Shown: positions 30,655 through 43,105 of the stretch, piece by piece | How positions within the stretch are numbered: position 1 is the stretch's first letter | Layout of the letters: the number at the start of each line of letters is the position of its first letter | Source: Branchipolynoe longqiensis | Taxonomy: Eukaryota > Annelida > Polychaeta > Phyllodocida > Polynoidae | Direction of reading: 5' to 3' | DNA length: 64,000 nt | NCBI GenBank assembly: GCA_030323885.1 | Contig: CM059186.1 | Coordinates: forward strand, 175,324,486-175,388,485 | The notes under the pieces: generated by a model | The model's database searches: none | Told to the model about the DNA's origin: nothing | The model's input: only the letters and a program-made list of their open reading frames with translations | Position numbers and translations under genes: made by a program

Positions 30655-30893
30655 TGTGCTTAAGCCCGCTCAACTAAACCAGTTTAATTCACACATGCCA
30701 CTTAGCCCGACTCAAGCTAGTTTGCCTCATCTAATCTACCTCGCGAAGCGGTTTACTTGAGACAAACTAGTTGAGTCAACTCAGCCATAATTCGCCTGAG
30801 AGAGGAGCATTCACACGCACGATCCGAGTCAACTTAGATGAAGCGAACTACTTGAGGCAACTTAAGGCCCGTGTGTGAACGGGGCTTATGACA
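30655..30893. mobile_element. MITE ending in 'ttcacacacggg'-type repeat
   Basis: The right end 'cccgtgtgtgaacggggctt' resembles the ends of the MITEs at 49584 and 60567. The interior is rich in 'gactca', 'aactagtt' and 'gaggcaactt' words in both orientations. The left end ('cttaagcccgctcaac') is approximate. Confidence 0.5.
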
Positions 30894-31404
30894 TGACACT
30901 GGATTTGAATAACATGGCAATCTTGGGTTTTTATTTGAATCAACGGTTGACAAATTATATGAAAATGGATTACAATTATAAATAAAATTCTAAATACAAA
31001 TATATATTTGAAATCATCATAAATAGTTGAGTTTACCTGCAAGGTACTAAGAGCTTCACATATATTAGAATCCATTTTCCAGTGATTTGTTTACTCCTTA
31101 ATGCTGGTTCGAAAGTCCATAGTCATTGGTTTATGCAGCACACAACCGCAATACTGCCACCTATGGTATTCTTGTTTAACTAATGTTGTCAACCAATCAA
31201 GAGAGTTCTTATAATAGTTACTACCTATCTTCATATCGCTGATCAAGAAACCAATGTCACACTTTGGAGTCGCTATCGTCAGCCAAGTTGCATATATTCA
31301 CTTGTCAACATATATACATACGGTTAATTACATTGTATCAAGTCAATCGGCTCTCGGCACTGTTCAAAGTCTAACATGGCCGCTAATGGAGAGGTCGCAA
31401 GCTG
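30894..31404. other. Unassigned
   Basis: AT-rich, no feature recognised. Confidence 0.4.
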
Positions 31405-31559
31405 GGGCCGTATGCACGAATCGGGGTTAGGGCCGTAACTGCGGCTAGGCTAGCTCCACAGGCTAAATGTCAGTAATTGCATACCGATTTCTCACATCAG
31501 CCGTGTGGAGCTAGCCTAGCCGCGGTTACGGCCCTAACCCCGATTCGTGCATACGGCCC
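31405..31559. mobile_element. 155-bp foldback MITE
   Basis: Arms of about 65 bp start 'gggccgtatgcacgaatcgg' and end with its exact complement; the arms also share 'ggctaggctagctccac'. The loop is only about 35 bp. No coding content. One of the best-preserved inverted repeats in the window. Confidence 0.9.
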
Positions 31560-32394
31560 ATGGTTGTGAGTACTTATTAGCAAAGACCCTATAATACTAA
31601 GACGGTTCACTCCCTATCTCTCCCATGGTAATGTAAATTTCGCAGTGCCACCATGTGGTGGGTTTGATCAGCCGGCTACTGGTTGGTGTTTCACATGTAA
31701 ACACATACAATTATATTATACATGAGATAGGTAAGTATGAATACACATCAATATGAAATTGCTATGAACAAATACACATCATCATCAGCATTATCATCAT
31801 CATCACACATCTTTAACATTCATATATACATTTATACATATAATATAGCAACTGTTTAACCAAGAGAATAGCCAGCGCACCAAGTGGTGGGTTTGATCAT
31901 TTTGATTACACAGTACAGGCTGAGTGAGCCGTCTTAGTATTATAGGGTCTTTGTTATTAGCTGCAAATGCCTCCCTTCCCAGTTCCGCCCCCTGCAAGGT
32001 CAGATAGGGGGCGCCATCAACATAATCCCCACCTCCTACCCTGCCCAGTTGCTTCTGCTCCCCTGTATATCTTTCAAACAAAATTCAGACAACAAAATTA
32101 GGCGTCACTCATATGAATCATGTCGCCAATCCCTATCATGAAATTATTTTTCTTAATATGGTAGGGCTAGTTGTCTGTTTTGTGGGGTTTGACATTCTAG
32201 CAACATATACAGTCTGCACTCATTGTGCTTTCACACTACAGTCTGCACTCATGGTACCTTCATAGTGTTGTTCTACTGGGAGATAGTGGTGCTGTCACCA
32301 GGACCTGATATCCCACTCATTCACATTATCGCAATATGGTAGGCCTAATGTGATAAATATGCCTAAGCTGTGAGTTGAATTGTATGTTTGAATC
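31560..32394. other. Unassigned
   Basis: A cat/atc microsatellite at about 31780-31805 and short direct repeats around 'gggtttgatca' (31665, 31888) and 'cagtctgcactcat' (32210, 32240). No gene recognised. Confidence 0.4.
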
Positions 32395-32700
32395 TTGTGG
32401 GTTTTTGGGCGAAACGTCGGTACACGTCCGGCACATTACCGGCGCATTACTGGCGCGTTACCGGCGCATCGGTACACGTACACTGATAGCAACATGTCCG
32501 TAATGTCCCCTCCAACACGTCGGTGCCCACTGGCTCGCGCCGATCATTTTGTGCTTGCACAAAACATTCGACGAGCCCCCGACGGGTTGGAGGGGATGTT
32601 ACGGACGTGTTAACAACACGTCGAAACCCATTGCGTGCTAGCAAATATTTTGCGTGTTGGCGGCACGCCGGAAAACACGTCGTAGTGTGACTGCAGCATA
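32395..32700. mobile_element. MITE fragment related to 52466-53025
   Basis: The right end 'acgtcgtagtgtgactgcag' matches the right end of the element at 52466-53025 ('acgtcgtaatgtgacagcac'). The interior has repeated 'ggcgcattac'/'accggcg' and 'aacacgtcg' words in both orientations. The left terminus is absent or diverged. Confidence 0.55.
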
Positions 32701-32993
32701 TTAAGTAGAAAACAGTATCGTTTTTCAAGAATTTCTCTGACTACATATTTCTGAGTTATTTTTGTCTTTCTTCAGTGGCATCTAATGCCCATTGCACTAT
32801 AACATAATTGACACATCTAATCCGTCTTACCAACAATTCTACTCAGTTGATGTTTAACATGTAATGAATCAACCGATTCATTAATCTCACATGGACACAT
32901 TTCTAATTGTTATCCTCTTCCATTATCTTAACCCTGAATTATCTGAACATTTCACAATATAATGGGGGACCCACAGCAAATTCGTGTCCTTAA

Positions 32994-33339
32994 AGTTGCA
33001 TAGTCCGATGAAAACATTAAAATTTTCAAAACCAAAACAATTATCTAGGCTTGATTCTACATATCTAACTTGGATACTGATGCATTTATTAAGCATGTGT
33101 CGCCACATCGAAGGAATACTGGGGCAATTTAATAGAACCTGCTACTTCAGAAGCCTAGGTGTCAGAATCTTGGCATGCTTGCCAAAAGTAATTGTGTATG
33201 GTTGCACTTCAAATATCTCAAAGGTTAGCCATTTAAAATAAAAGTTACTTCAAACTCAATGAAGGTAGATTATAATGATCAACCTACTATATTTATTTTG
33301 GAAAGTGACAGAAACTGAAGACCATTAGACTATGCAACT
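32994..33339 (-). mobile_element. 346-bp TTAA MITE, copy 4, inverted
   Basis: TTAA at 32990-32993 and 33340-33343. Same family and exact length as copies 1 and 2, opposite orientation ('catttttaagcatg'-type interior reads on the minus strand). Confidence 0.85.
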
Positions 33340-33534
33340 TTAAGCACATCGGTCTCTACTTGAGGCTGTTGGACCTTTGCCACGAGTACTAATACACACC
33401 GGCCATTACACACTGCTGGGATCATCCAGAGTTTCCCTTTATTCCACGGAATGGGCTTCGTTAATCACCAACCAATACCACCTTCTACAACCAAACCCAA
33501 CCTGCTCAACCTCAAGCTTCACTTATTACAGGTG

Positions 33535-33800
33535 CGTGAAGGTGTCGGTCATCCTATCAATCTTGCAGTTTGGTCTGTTTTCCATTCAAACCAGTAGTCC
33601 ACAACTGGTTCAGCAAAGACTGTGGTATGTGATGTCCTGTCTGTGGGAAAGTGCATATAAAAGACCCCTTGCTGCTTATTGGAAAGAGTAGCTTATTTGG
33701 CGGTGGCAGGTTTCCTTCAAAGAAATATGTCAGAATGACCATATGTTTGATGTCCAATAGCCGATGATAAAAATCAATGTGCTCTAGAGGCGTCATTAAA
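33535..33800 (+). mobile_element. SINE family B
   Basis: Body 'agtccacaactggttcagca', 'aagtgcatataaaagacccc', 'gctgcttattggaaagagta' and 3' block 'gccgatgataaaaatcaatg'. The head is diverged. Ends near 'gtcattaaatataac'. Confidence 0.8.
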
Positions 33801-34850
33801 TATAACTGTAACAAGTGTTTCTTTGTTACATGTGCTGTCATCTGTGCAATTCAATCATCATTAACTTTACCTTAGTCTTATTATATCTCACAGTTATTAC
33901 TATCTTATATGGATATTTCTTAAGTGTACCATAGTTCAGGCGCAAAACCATATAAACACCAATCCAAAAATGAAGATACAAATTGGAATCAAACCCTCAA
34001 AACCTTTTTTTCCGTTCTATTCCTTCTCTTTTGTGCATTGCTTCAAAACCATGTGATCACACGGACAGTGGAATTAGTGAGAATTAAAATTATTTTCAGG
34101 TAAAAATCTTTTATGTAAACTAGGTTTTTGGATTGGCGTTTATCTATTCTGGAATTGGATACTATTGCCATTTGTCAATACACCATTCTGTACAGTGTAC
34201 ATTGTGCACTACTAACTCATGATGGTAACAACAGACTATATGTACATAGGCTATATTGCAAAGAACTGTCTTGTCACATGCTCGGAACACCACTGCGTCG
34301 ACGCTGACAAAAGACTATTCAAAGCATGAACTATAAACTAACCAACAACAAAAGTGAAATCACCGATGAGTAGATCATGTCACGCATAACGCCTGCTGCA
34401 TTATGAACAAGTTTATGTTGAAGGGATTATAGCTTCATTCGATTCTCAAGACTCACTGAGATGAAACACACACGCACACACCCTACGGACGGCCACAACA
34501 CGAGTCGAGGACAGATGGACGCAATACTCATTGTGTGAATGGAGGACGAAAGCCGAGACTTGTTTTGGGAAGGGGAGGAGTTGTCATTAGTAGACAATGC
34601 GTTTCAGGTTGAACTAGCCTAGTGCCACCTGAAACCTGAGCCGGGGTATTCACCAGCAGTTATATCCAGAGTAGGGCCCACCGGGTACAGCCAGAGAACC
34701 AGCAGGGAACTTGGACTGTTCGCCATCTGAACATAAGCATATTCAGCGAAGAAAGGAGTGGGACAACCAGCCATGTTTGAACTCATCTGAGCCCGTTTGA
34801 ACTTGCAGGAAATGGGTTTTCCTCTTCTCGTTTTTGCGAGAACTCAGTGT
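33801..34850. other. Unassigned
   Basis: No gene or known repeat recognised over about 1 kb. Confidence 0.4.
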
Positions 34851-35047
34851 CAGCCAATCAGAGGTCTTCTTTTTTATTGCAAATGGCCACCTCCATGGGG
34901 GCCGCCATTTGCAATCGAAAAGAACAGCTATGATTGGCTGAGAACAGCTCTAAGTGTCAGCCAATCAGAGCCGTTCTTTTTTATTGCAAATGGTGGCCCC
35001 CATAAGGGGTGGCCATTTACAATCGAAAAGAACAACTCTGATTGGCT
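34851..35047. repeat. Two tandem hairpins with CCAAT-containing ends
   Basis: 34851-34940 and 34958-35047 are related ~90-bp hairpins. Each starts 'cagccaatcaga' and ends 'tgattggct', with inner arms 'ttgcaaatgg' and 'ccatttgcaatcgaaaagaa'. They are separated by 17 bp and share most of their sequence, so they look like a duplicated foldback element. Confidence 0.85.
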
Positions 35048-36261
35048 CAAATTATGGAAAGATCCATTTTTTGGGGTTAGTAGTTTCTTGTTCAGACATA
35101 GTTGCACATATATATGTATCTTTTGCACAGATTAAAGTGCTTGAAGTATATTTTAAATTTATCTTCATCGACTTCTGTTTAAATCACACGATATCAGGGC
35201 TTAAAGAATGGGAAACTATTCCTGCAAGGGTATGATCAATATGGGACAGTGGTCACCCATTTTTCCTCCTTTCCTCGCTGTGGACCCTTCTCCATCTGAA
35301 GGGTGCACTGCAGTGGTAGTTTGTCTCATTATATTAATTATTAAGGTTGCATAATTCAGCGATTCAGCCATAACAACCAAAGCACTTGCATACATATTGT
35401 AATGGCCCATGGCCCTCCGACTCTCACCCTGCCACGCACACACGGAAGAACGCCAAGATCCAATATAAGTACGCTTCACCTTGGTTTATTCAACCAATCT
35501 GCTCTCCGTGGCGTCCACAGTCATCTGACCCGCCCCCTGAGTTGATAGGCCCCACATCGACTCTATAGGCGAGTGGGGGGGTGAGCTAGCCATACGCAGT
35601 AGAGGGCAGCCCAGTTGGGGTCTGCCCGGTGGCTAGCCTGCCGCCACTTAGCGTAGTTCAGTGTAACTGCGTAGTTGTGCGACGTAATCTCCGCCGCTAC
35701 CACGTGGTACTAGAGCTCATGTACAGACTACTACAATATCTAACTTAGATATTGGTGCTCCCATTACGCATATATTGCTGTATAGAAGGAATATTAAGTA
35801 AAATTTGTAAAAATTTGTAAGATTTTGTAAAATTGGTGGAAGCTGTCAGTGCTGCAAGTCACACAAAGCTAGGATGCCTAGAATGTTGGTGTGCACACAA
35901 TCAATATTTTGATTATTCATTTCTGTTAATACACTTCTTTTTCCAATTCAATTTGCATCTACATAAATTCGTAGGAACATATTTTCCTTCACAGATTTGG
36001 ATTCCTGGTCGCATAAAATATACTTATATCTGCACTGTACCATGTCAGGTAGAAAAGAGTATCGTTTTTCAAGAACTTCTCTGAGTATATCTGATGGTCT
36101 CAATTTCCCTCTAATTTTCTTTTAATACAATTTTCTTTTAACTTATGGGAACTTTGGTAGATGTCGATCCTATAAAGTGTGAAGGTAAAGACATTAAGGT
36201 TGATGGTATTTATGGTTATATATATATAATCATAAACATATAAAACCATATATATATATAA

Positions 36262-36322
<61 letters not shown>

Positions 36323-37759
36323 TGGGTGCGTTTGTGCAGAGTAGTACATTTATCACGCTTTTTAAATCTCTAAAGTCACGTTCCACTCTGAAGTCACGTT
36401 CCTCTCCATGGTGCGCTTGCTGTCTACATCAAAGCTATCCCTGGATATCTTCTCCTCAGTTCATTTGTCAAGGTAATATTTGTATATCAGACATTTAAAT
36501 TATGCATTAAAATTGCACTCGTTGATTTCTACCATAATGAGTACCACACCCACCATAGTCAATCAGGGGCATCATATGTTACTAAGGAATGACTTGACTT
36601 CTGGGGGGTTCGTAACCTTATGATGGTTACCAGATGCAGAACCTCAGGAATATGGAGAGGCAACGATAAAACGGTCCAATCTTTGGTTGAAGATTAATCT
36701 TCTGGTGGGGCTGTTATAGACTCTGGGGATGTCTTTACAACAATGAAAACGACGAATTGTTGGGGCGGCCCCAAATCACTCCTGTCCGGCGATAGCAGAG
36801 CACTCGTATCCAGTCGACAGCAGCAAGGGTTCAGGAGGAAGGGACGGGTAAAGGTGGGTCCAGTGGTTCCAGCAACAAGAACAAAGTGAGAGAAACAATA
36901 AGGTAAAGGGCCCCACTCAAGCAAACAACTCCCTTGATCTGGGGGAGAAGTAAGCCTAGGAGAAAAAAAAAGGGTAGAGTATAGGAAAGAGAAATGAGGA
37001 GAGTTGAGTCAAAGGACTGTGTCTATTTGCTCTATGGTGACCAGCCGGCGAGCCAAAGACACGGACAGAGTAAGAGTAGAAAGTGAAATGCTGGCGGGCT
37101 CCCCCTCCTGGAACTCTTTTCAGACATTATCAAGGAGGAGCAAGGGCCGCAGAGAGGAGATAGAAAGAGGTGTGGATGAAGTGCGGTCCGGATAGCAACT
37201 GTACTAATGAATTGTGAAGGAGAGTCTGATGTTACTAACAAATTAGAGTACAAATGGTCTTTCCTTCCCAACATATCCCTCAAATAACTATGTTGCATAT
37301 TGTCTGCTCATCTCTGAGGAGGGAGTGAAGCTGTGACCCGGCGTGTTTACACTTCTGTAGTTGAGGGTGATCCCTCTCCCAGAATGATCCTTCACTATAG
37401 GCCCTATACTGTAAACACTTTGAATCTAAGGCCACATGCCTCCTGGTGGCATAGCTTAGTAGCATTATTGCCATACGTTTAGTTTTAATGTGGAATGATG
37501 TGAAATTGTCCTAGACATTATTTTACATGAGATAAAATACCACTCCCTGTATGTGTCTTCCACAGCCCGTTCACCCTCTGACACACCAAATATGAGATCA
37601 CTCACTCTGTCCCAGTTAGTAACCATGGTAACCCTAAAGCCATACTGTCTCGAAGTAGTCGAACCCACTGCTACCCTACCAGTGCACCACACACACACAT
37701 TGTCTACCCTGTGTATTATCACTGTGTATACAGTCTCCTTTTTTTCTCTTTTAATACAT
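35048..37759. other. Unassigned, with a long (TA)n tract
   Basis: (TA)n lies at about 36215-36320. The rest, including 36690-37200, has no reading frame with recognisable homology. This is the longest stretch in the window without an identified element. Confidence 0.4.
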
Positions 37760-38080
37760 TAGTTTGTTTGTTTGTTGTTGTTTTACGTCCTAGCAACATC
37801 TAAGGTCATATCAGGACAGGTACTGGCTTGTGACAGTGCACACTCATGGCGACTTTATAGTGCTGCCCCCCCCCCCACTGGAAGACCAGGCCGCCAGCAC
37901 CATGACCTGATATCCCACTCAGTTACATTATCCTGACACTGAGCCAACCAGTCCTTGCCCTATCCTAATAATGCCAAGCCCCAGGCTAGGAAGCAACAAG
38001 TATGAATTGTTAAGTCATTGGTTTGACTCGACCGGGGTTCGAACGCACGACCCCACGATCTACCAACACGGGTAATACAT
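37760..38080 (-). mobile_element. SINE family A, near full length, reverse
   Basis: Runs from the tail ('gtttgttgttgttttacgtc') through the body to the tRNA-like B box complement ('ggttcgaacgcacga'). An insertion of C's (37868-37877) is the main irregularity. A shorter related reverse fragment follows at about 38096-38222. Confidence 0.85.
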
Positions 38081-38514
38081 TAGTTGATTAAGCCCGGAAA
38101 ATTTCAATCGTGGACAATATGTCTTCCTCATTCCATTACTCCTTGCCCTATCCTAGTAATGCTAATAATCAGGATAGGTAGTGACAAGTATAAATGTACC
38201 AGGGTTCAAACATCTAATTAACATCAAACTTTCCATATCCGATACATACGATACACATGGACGTCAGTAGGACTCTCCAATGCAAACAGGGTAAGAGGTG
38301 TTGGCTTGTGTTTGCATCAGGAGTAAACAATTAATTAGGAACAACACGATGTTCTTATTTATGTCGGCTTTGAATGTAATTTAAGATGATTGACTCCACC
38401 TCCTATGTGGGAATAACAGCCAGGAGAGCTAAGCCTTCTTGTGCAAGGTCCCGTGACTAACAAGAAATAAAGGTAGCAATAAGGCATTCTGAAGGTTGCG
38501 TTTAGTTGAGTTTT

Positions 38515-38757
38515 TAGTTTATTTTAGATACATATATTAGCGTGATCATTATAATCTACTTTATTGAAGTAACTCTTATTTTAAAGGGTTTTAAGTTGGG
38601 AGATCCTTGTAATGAAACCATGCAAAGCTAACTTCGGTGTGTACACCAAATTGCTGTATATAGGCTTTGCTTATCCGCTTAAGAGCCTAGCAAAAGGTTC
38701 ACTAAATTGCAATAAATAATTAATGGATACACCAGTAGCCAAGGTGGATTTATAGGA
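38515..38757 (+). mobile_element. TTAA MITE, partial and diverged
   Basis: The internal block 'cattataatctactttattg' and following 'cttattttaaag' match the TTAA MITE. The terminal repeats are lost. Confidence 0.55.
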
Positions 38758-38762
38758 CCTAA

Positions 38763-39619
38763 AGGGGCTGTCACATTAGGTTTTTTTGCGGGAGCGTATG
38801 GTGGTGTAAGCTCGTTACGTCATATAAGTCGGTATACGCCGCCATACGCAACGCATACGCAGTCATACGCCGTCATACGCCGATCCTCCAACAAGCCTGT
38901 TTCCTTGCTCAAAATTGTCAGCATATGGCAGCATATGGATCATACGCTGCTCATACGCTAGGCGTACACTATGCATATGCCGGCATAGGTTACGCATAGG
39001 TTAGGGGTACGTCGGCATAGGTTGGGCGTATGCTGGATTGACACCCGCCGGGTGTCTCTTGCGTACCCCCAACGTTCTGTAAAAGTGGTGTCACACTACG
39101 GCATATGGCGTTAGCGTATGGATTTTCGACCCATACGCCGTCATACACCGTCATATGCTTCACATACGCTACAAATATGCTGGTATACGCTGTCATATGC
39201 CCTCATACGCGCGTCCATCCAAATTTTTGTTGAGCATGCTCAAAAACTTTCGGTGTATGGCCGCGTATGGCTCATACGCTGCTCATACGCTGCTCATACG
39301 CTGCTCATACGCTTGACGTACGCTATGCGTACGCCGACATAGGTTACGCATAGGTTGGACGTACGCTGAACTTGTCAATCACAACCGTCAAACCTCATCA
39401 CAGTACGCCACACATAGGTCGGGATACGCTTTGAATATGCCGCCATAGGCTGGGGATAGGTTAGGCATAGGTTAGGCATAGGCTGGGCGTACGCTTCAAA
39501 TGCCGCTGGGACCTCGTGCGTAGCATATGACGGCGTATGACGGCATATGACGGTGTATGGGTCGAAAACCGCATACGCCGGCATACGCTAACGCCATACG
39601 CCGTAATTTGACAGGGCCT
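38763..39619. mobile_element. Non-autonomous Harbinger element, TAA-flanked
   Basis: Starts 'aggggctgtcacattaggt', ends 'tttgacagggcct', with TAA at 38760-38762 and 39620-39622. Filled with catacgc/gcgtatg words like those of the 3266-8726 element. A second left-end-like motif ('gtgtcacactacggcatatg') sits inside at 39091, so the element is composite. No coding sequence. Confidence 0.85.
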
Positions 39620-39684
39620 TAATGGGATACTTGTATTGGCGTATGCAGCTTTCCCCAGCTTAATCAACCAATGCAATAGAAATT

Positions 39685-40015
39685 GGTTGGTTGTTGGAGT
39701 TTTGCATCCTGGCAACATCCAAAGTTATATTAGGATGGGTACCGACTTGTGAGAATGTGGACTTATAGCAACTTTATAGTGCTGCCCCACTGGGAGACCA
39801 GGCCAGCAGTCCTATGACCAGTACAATCCCACTCAGTCACATTATACTGACACCAAGCCAACCAGTACTTGCCATATCCTAATAATGCAGAGTGCCAGGC
39901 TAGGAAGCGACAAGTATCAATTTTGTAAGTCATTGGTTCTACTCGACCAGGAATAGAACTCCCGATCTCCCACATGGGAGGCATGTGCTCTTCTGATTTG
40001 GCCACCGCATCCGGT
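39685..40015 (-). mobile_element. SINE family A, reverse
   Basis: Tail-first copy from 'gttgttggagttttgcatcc' to a degenerate head ('gatttggccaccgcatccgg'). Confidence 0.8.
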
Positions 40016-40085
40016 GTTGTAAAATCTGATGAAGTGATTTAGCCATTGCTGTATTGACTGACATGCATTATGCATCATGTACCTA

Positions 40086-40489
40086 GATAAAGGATTCACC
40101 CCATACTTGCAGTACACGGGTGAATACCAACCCTATATAAAAGCTGTCGAAAATATGGGGAAATGAATTGAGAGCCTAAATTTACAATCTAAGAAGCAAC
40201 ACTTATTCTTTTTAGATGTCTTCATATTTCCCCACTACCTTTGAGTTGAAAAATATTTTAAAACATATAGTTTAATAGAATTTAAAGGTGAAATTGATGG
40301 CGTTCTATCACTGCCATGTTGTCTTTTTGCATTCTCTCCCATTTCACCAACTCTGTGCCGATATAAGTAGCCATTTGATACTGGAGCCAGGCATTCTACT
40401 TCCTTTTCCATACTAAAGCTATTTTTGCCCGTATTTATACTACGTTGTCGTTAACCTGTGTACTGCAAGTATGGGGTGAATCCTTTATC
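40086..40489. mobile_element. 404-bp MITE, TA-flanked, 'gataaaggattcacccc' ends
   Basis: Terminal inverted repeats of about 35 bp ('gataaaggattcaccccata' / complement), including 'acttgcagtac'. TA lies at 40084-40085 and 40490-40491. The copy at 53266-53671 is 406 bp and collinear. The TA target suggests Tc1/mariner-type mobilisation. Confidence 0.85.
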
Positions 40490-40894
40490 TACATGTACCG
40501 TGCACCTTGCATCATGCACAAGTGTCATGCTTTTGGGAGGTTCTAAATAGGCCCTACATGACCCAGCACTGACTTTTTCTACTGCGGAAAAGTGATAACA
40601 ACACTCTCACAACCCAATGCAAACGCCGATATGGAATCAGATGTTGCTCCGATATAAAAACCTGAGTTGAATGTTTCAATCTGCCCATTCTGCTTTGAAA
40701 AATCCTCTATGTTTCGTCATAACGGGACTTCAACATTCAAAATTCGTTTGGGAAAAAACACTGATTCAATTTCATGGGAACACAGACCCATGTGAAAAAT
40801 ACACACGATGATAGACTGAAGGTTCATTATGATGAATCCACAGCGGGTTTGATATTTTCTACATGACACATATCACAAGCCACACCTAATGTAA
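40490..40894. other. Unassigned
   Basis: No feature recognised between two MITEs. Confidence 0.4.
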
Positions 40895-41266
40895 AGTGCC
40901 TGTCACACTATGGCGGATTGAGCAACGGACAGAACCGGACAAAGAATATTCTAGTTTGGTGTTATTCGGACTTGAAATGTATCCATTATGTAACAGACGG
41001 GTAACAGACGGGTAACGGATATTTAATGGATATGTAATGGACGGGAACGGACGGTAATGGACCGGAACAAACGGGAACTGGCACGAACGGATGGGGAACG
41101 GACGCATAACTGACGGGGAACGGATGGTAAAGGATAATAAGATATCAACGGAAATCAACGGATATCAATGGATATCCAATGGACACAAACCAGACTTTGT
41201 CTGATATCAACGGACTTTGTTTGGTTTCTTTCCGCTTCCCAAATCCGGTGATGTATGACAGAGCCT
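40895..41266. mobile_element. Harbinger-type MITE with aacggac array, TAA-flanked
   Basis: Ends 'agtgcctgtcacac' and (inverted) 'aggctctgtcatac'. Perfect TAA at 40892-40894 and 41267-41269. The interior is built of 'aacggac', 'gggaacggac' and 'atatcaacgga' words. It shares the CTGTCA terminus of the 3266-8726 transposon but has a different subterminal word. Confidence 0.85.
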
Positions 41267-41496
41267 TAATTGTTAGGTTTGGGAAAAAGTGTCTGGTGCG
41301 GGTCGACACCAGCGGTTGCTATAGTGAGGATGGCAGTCGCCAAGTACTCGGCGACCGATCACCAATCACTCACCACCAGTCACCAAGCGGTCGTAACTGT
41401 TATTGTGGGCGAGCGGCCAGCCATTGGTTGGTGAGTGGTCAGTGAGTGGTTAATGACTGCTCAGCAACCACTCAGCAACTGCTCGGCGACCAGGCT

Positions 41497-41930
41497 TGGA
41501 AAGCTGCTAAGGTTTGGAACGCCCAATCAGTAAAAGAAAGGCAGATCCCTGATCTAAAGACATACAAAAAATATCTCTGTAAAAAAGGGAGGACACTGAT
41601 GACACCCTAGGGCCAGAACCCCAGATGGGCATGTGATATGTCACGGCCCACAAACGGGGTTGCCCCAAGGGAGAAACCTGGACCACCCTCAGTAGATAAC
41701 AAACAACAATAAACCATCAAAAACAGAGACTCCCGATCTGAAAACATACAACAATATATATGTAAAAAAGGGAGACCCTGAAAACACCCTGGGGCAAAAC
41801 CACAGAGGGGCATGTGATAGGTCACAGCCCACAAACTGGGTTGCCCCAAGGGGGTAATCTGGACCACCCTCAGTAGATAACGAACAGCTACAAACTATAT
41901 ACAAGCCTATAAATGTAGAGTAGGCTATTT
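41497..41930 (+). mobile_element. LINE 3' end, copy 1
   Basis: Starts with codons of a typical LINE C-terminus ('AAKVWNAQSVKERQIPDLKT') and continues into a 3' UTR that itself contains an internal duplication: 'agatgggcatgtgatatgtc' at 41622 and 'agaggggcatgtgataggtc' at 41803. Confidence 0.65.
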
Positions 41931-42329
41931 CATAAGTAGTAGTAAAACAAAAACCAAAAAACTAATATACTATTCGCATCGACTACAAGGGTGATCAGAA
42001 AATAAAACCAATAACACTTATACTTAGAACTAAAACCTTTGGTTATCTAACGGTCCTTCCATATTTCGGATCGACCTTGGATAGCCAAACCCAACACAAA
42101 ACAAGCTCAAACATCTATGAGCCAAGAACACACTTAACTGCCAACAGCTACCTAGCAGTCTTTCCCTATTTTTGATCGACCTAGAATAGCCAACCCCAAC
42201 ACAAAAAAAAGCTCCAACATCTACAGATACTAAATAAGTACCATGTAACCACAAAGGGCTACTAGAGCAAATAATGTGCCACTACTAAAGCAGACCAGAA
42301 GCCAAATAAAAGCTCATGAGAGAAGCACA

Positions 42330-42818
42330 CTGGAAATGGCTACCAAGGTGTGGAATGCCCAAATGGTAAAGGAACAACAAATTCCTGAACTAAAAACTTA
42401 CAAAAAGTATCTGTGCAAAATAAGGCTAGGAAACCTCCACTAAGCTGCACTGCAAAGGGGCATGTGATAAATCAAGGCCCACCCCAGCGGGATGCCTAAT
42501 GGAAGGTAACGATGCCAAAAGTAGCCAGATAACACACCACACAGCTACATACAAGCCTATGATATGTAAATAGGAGTAGGGTAGTCTAGTAATAAGAGTA
42601 GAACAAAGTAAAATAATACATATATGCCAAGAAAATTCAAAAAAACTAATATAGGCTACTAACCATACCAACCAATTATCTATCTGCTACTGAAATGCAG
42701 GCAATCAAATACCTTAGCAGCTACTGTGTGGTAAGATAACACCAACACTACAATGGGCTTATATGCTATGGACAGTATAAATACAGCCTCAATAAAAAAA
42801 TAAAAAATAAAAAATGTC
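42330..42818 (+). mobile_element. LINE 3' end, copy 2
   Basis: 'ctaccaaggtgtggaatgcc' encodes a related C-terminus ('TKVWNAQMVKEQQIPELKT'). The 3' UTR matches the reverse copy at 23210-23650 and ends in 'aataaaaaaataaaaaataa'. Confidence 0.7.
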
Positions 42819-43105
42819 CCCACTGAGTGTGTGACTGGTCGGCGACTGCTCAGCGACCAGTCAGCGACTGTGACTGGTCGTAAGCGCTGAAAATGGTTTT
42901 GGTCGCAAGCAGATTTTTGGTGCAGCAGCTCTATCTTGCGACCAAAATGGTTGCTTGGAGGGTTACAGACTGGTCGGCAAGCAGTCACCGACTGCTTGCA
43001 TTCACTTGCAACCACCTTGTAACCTTTCCTTTTTGGTGATTCTAAGGTGATCGCAAGTGATCGCAAGCATAGTGTGACTGGGGTATTAGTCAGAGGACTC
43101 ATCGT

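Larger units (their letters stand above)
41310..43085. mobile_element. MITE with 'gcgaccactcag' words, split by LINE ends
   Basis: Left half 41310-41495 and right half 42820-43085 share 'actgctcagc', 'ggtcggcgac' and 'gcgaccagtcagcgac' words. The right end reads 'agtgtgactgggg'. The two halves are separated by two LINE 3' ends. The left terminus is uncertain. Confidence 0.5.

Noticed and set aside
31405..31559. Rho-independent terminator or microRNA precursor
   Set aside because: Eukaryotic context rules out the first; the arms are far longer than a typical microRNA hairpin, and a foldback transposon explains them.
36690..37200. Possible host exons
   Set aside because: Short reading frames without recognisable domains, codon bias or splice-site support.
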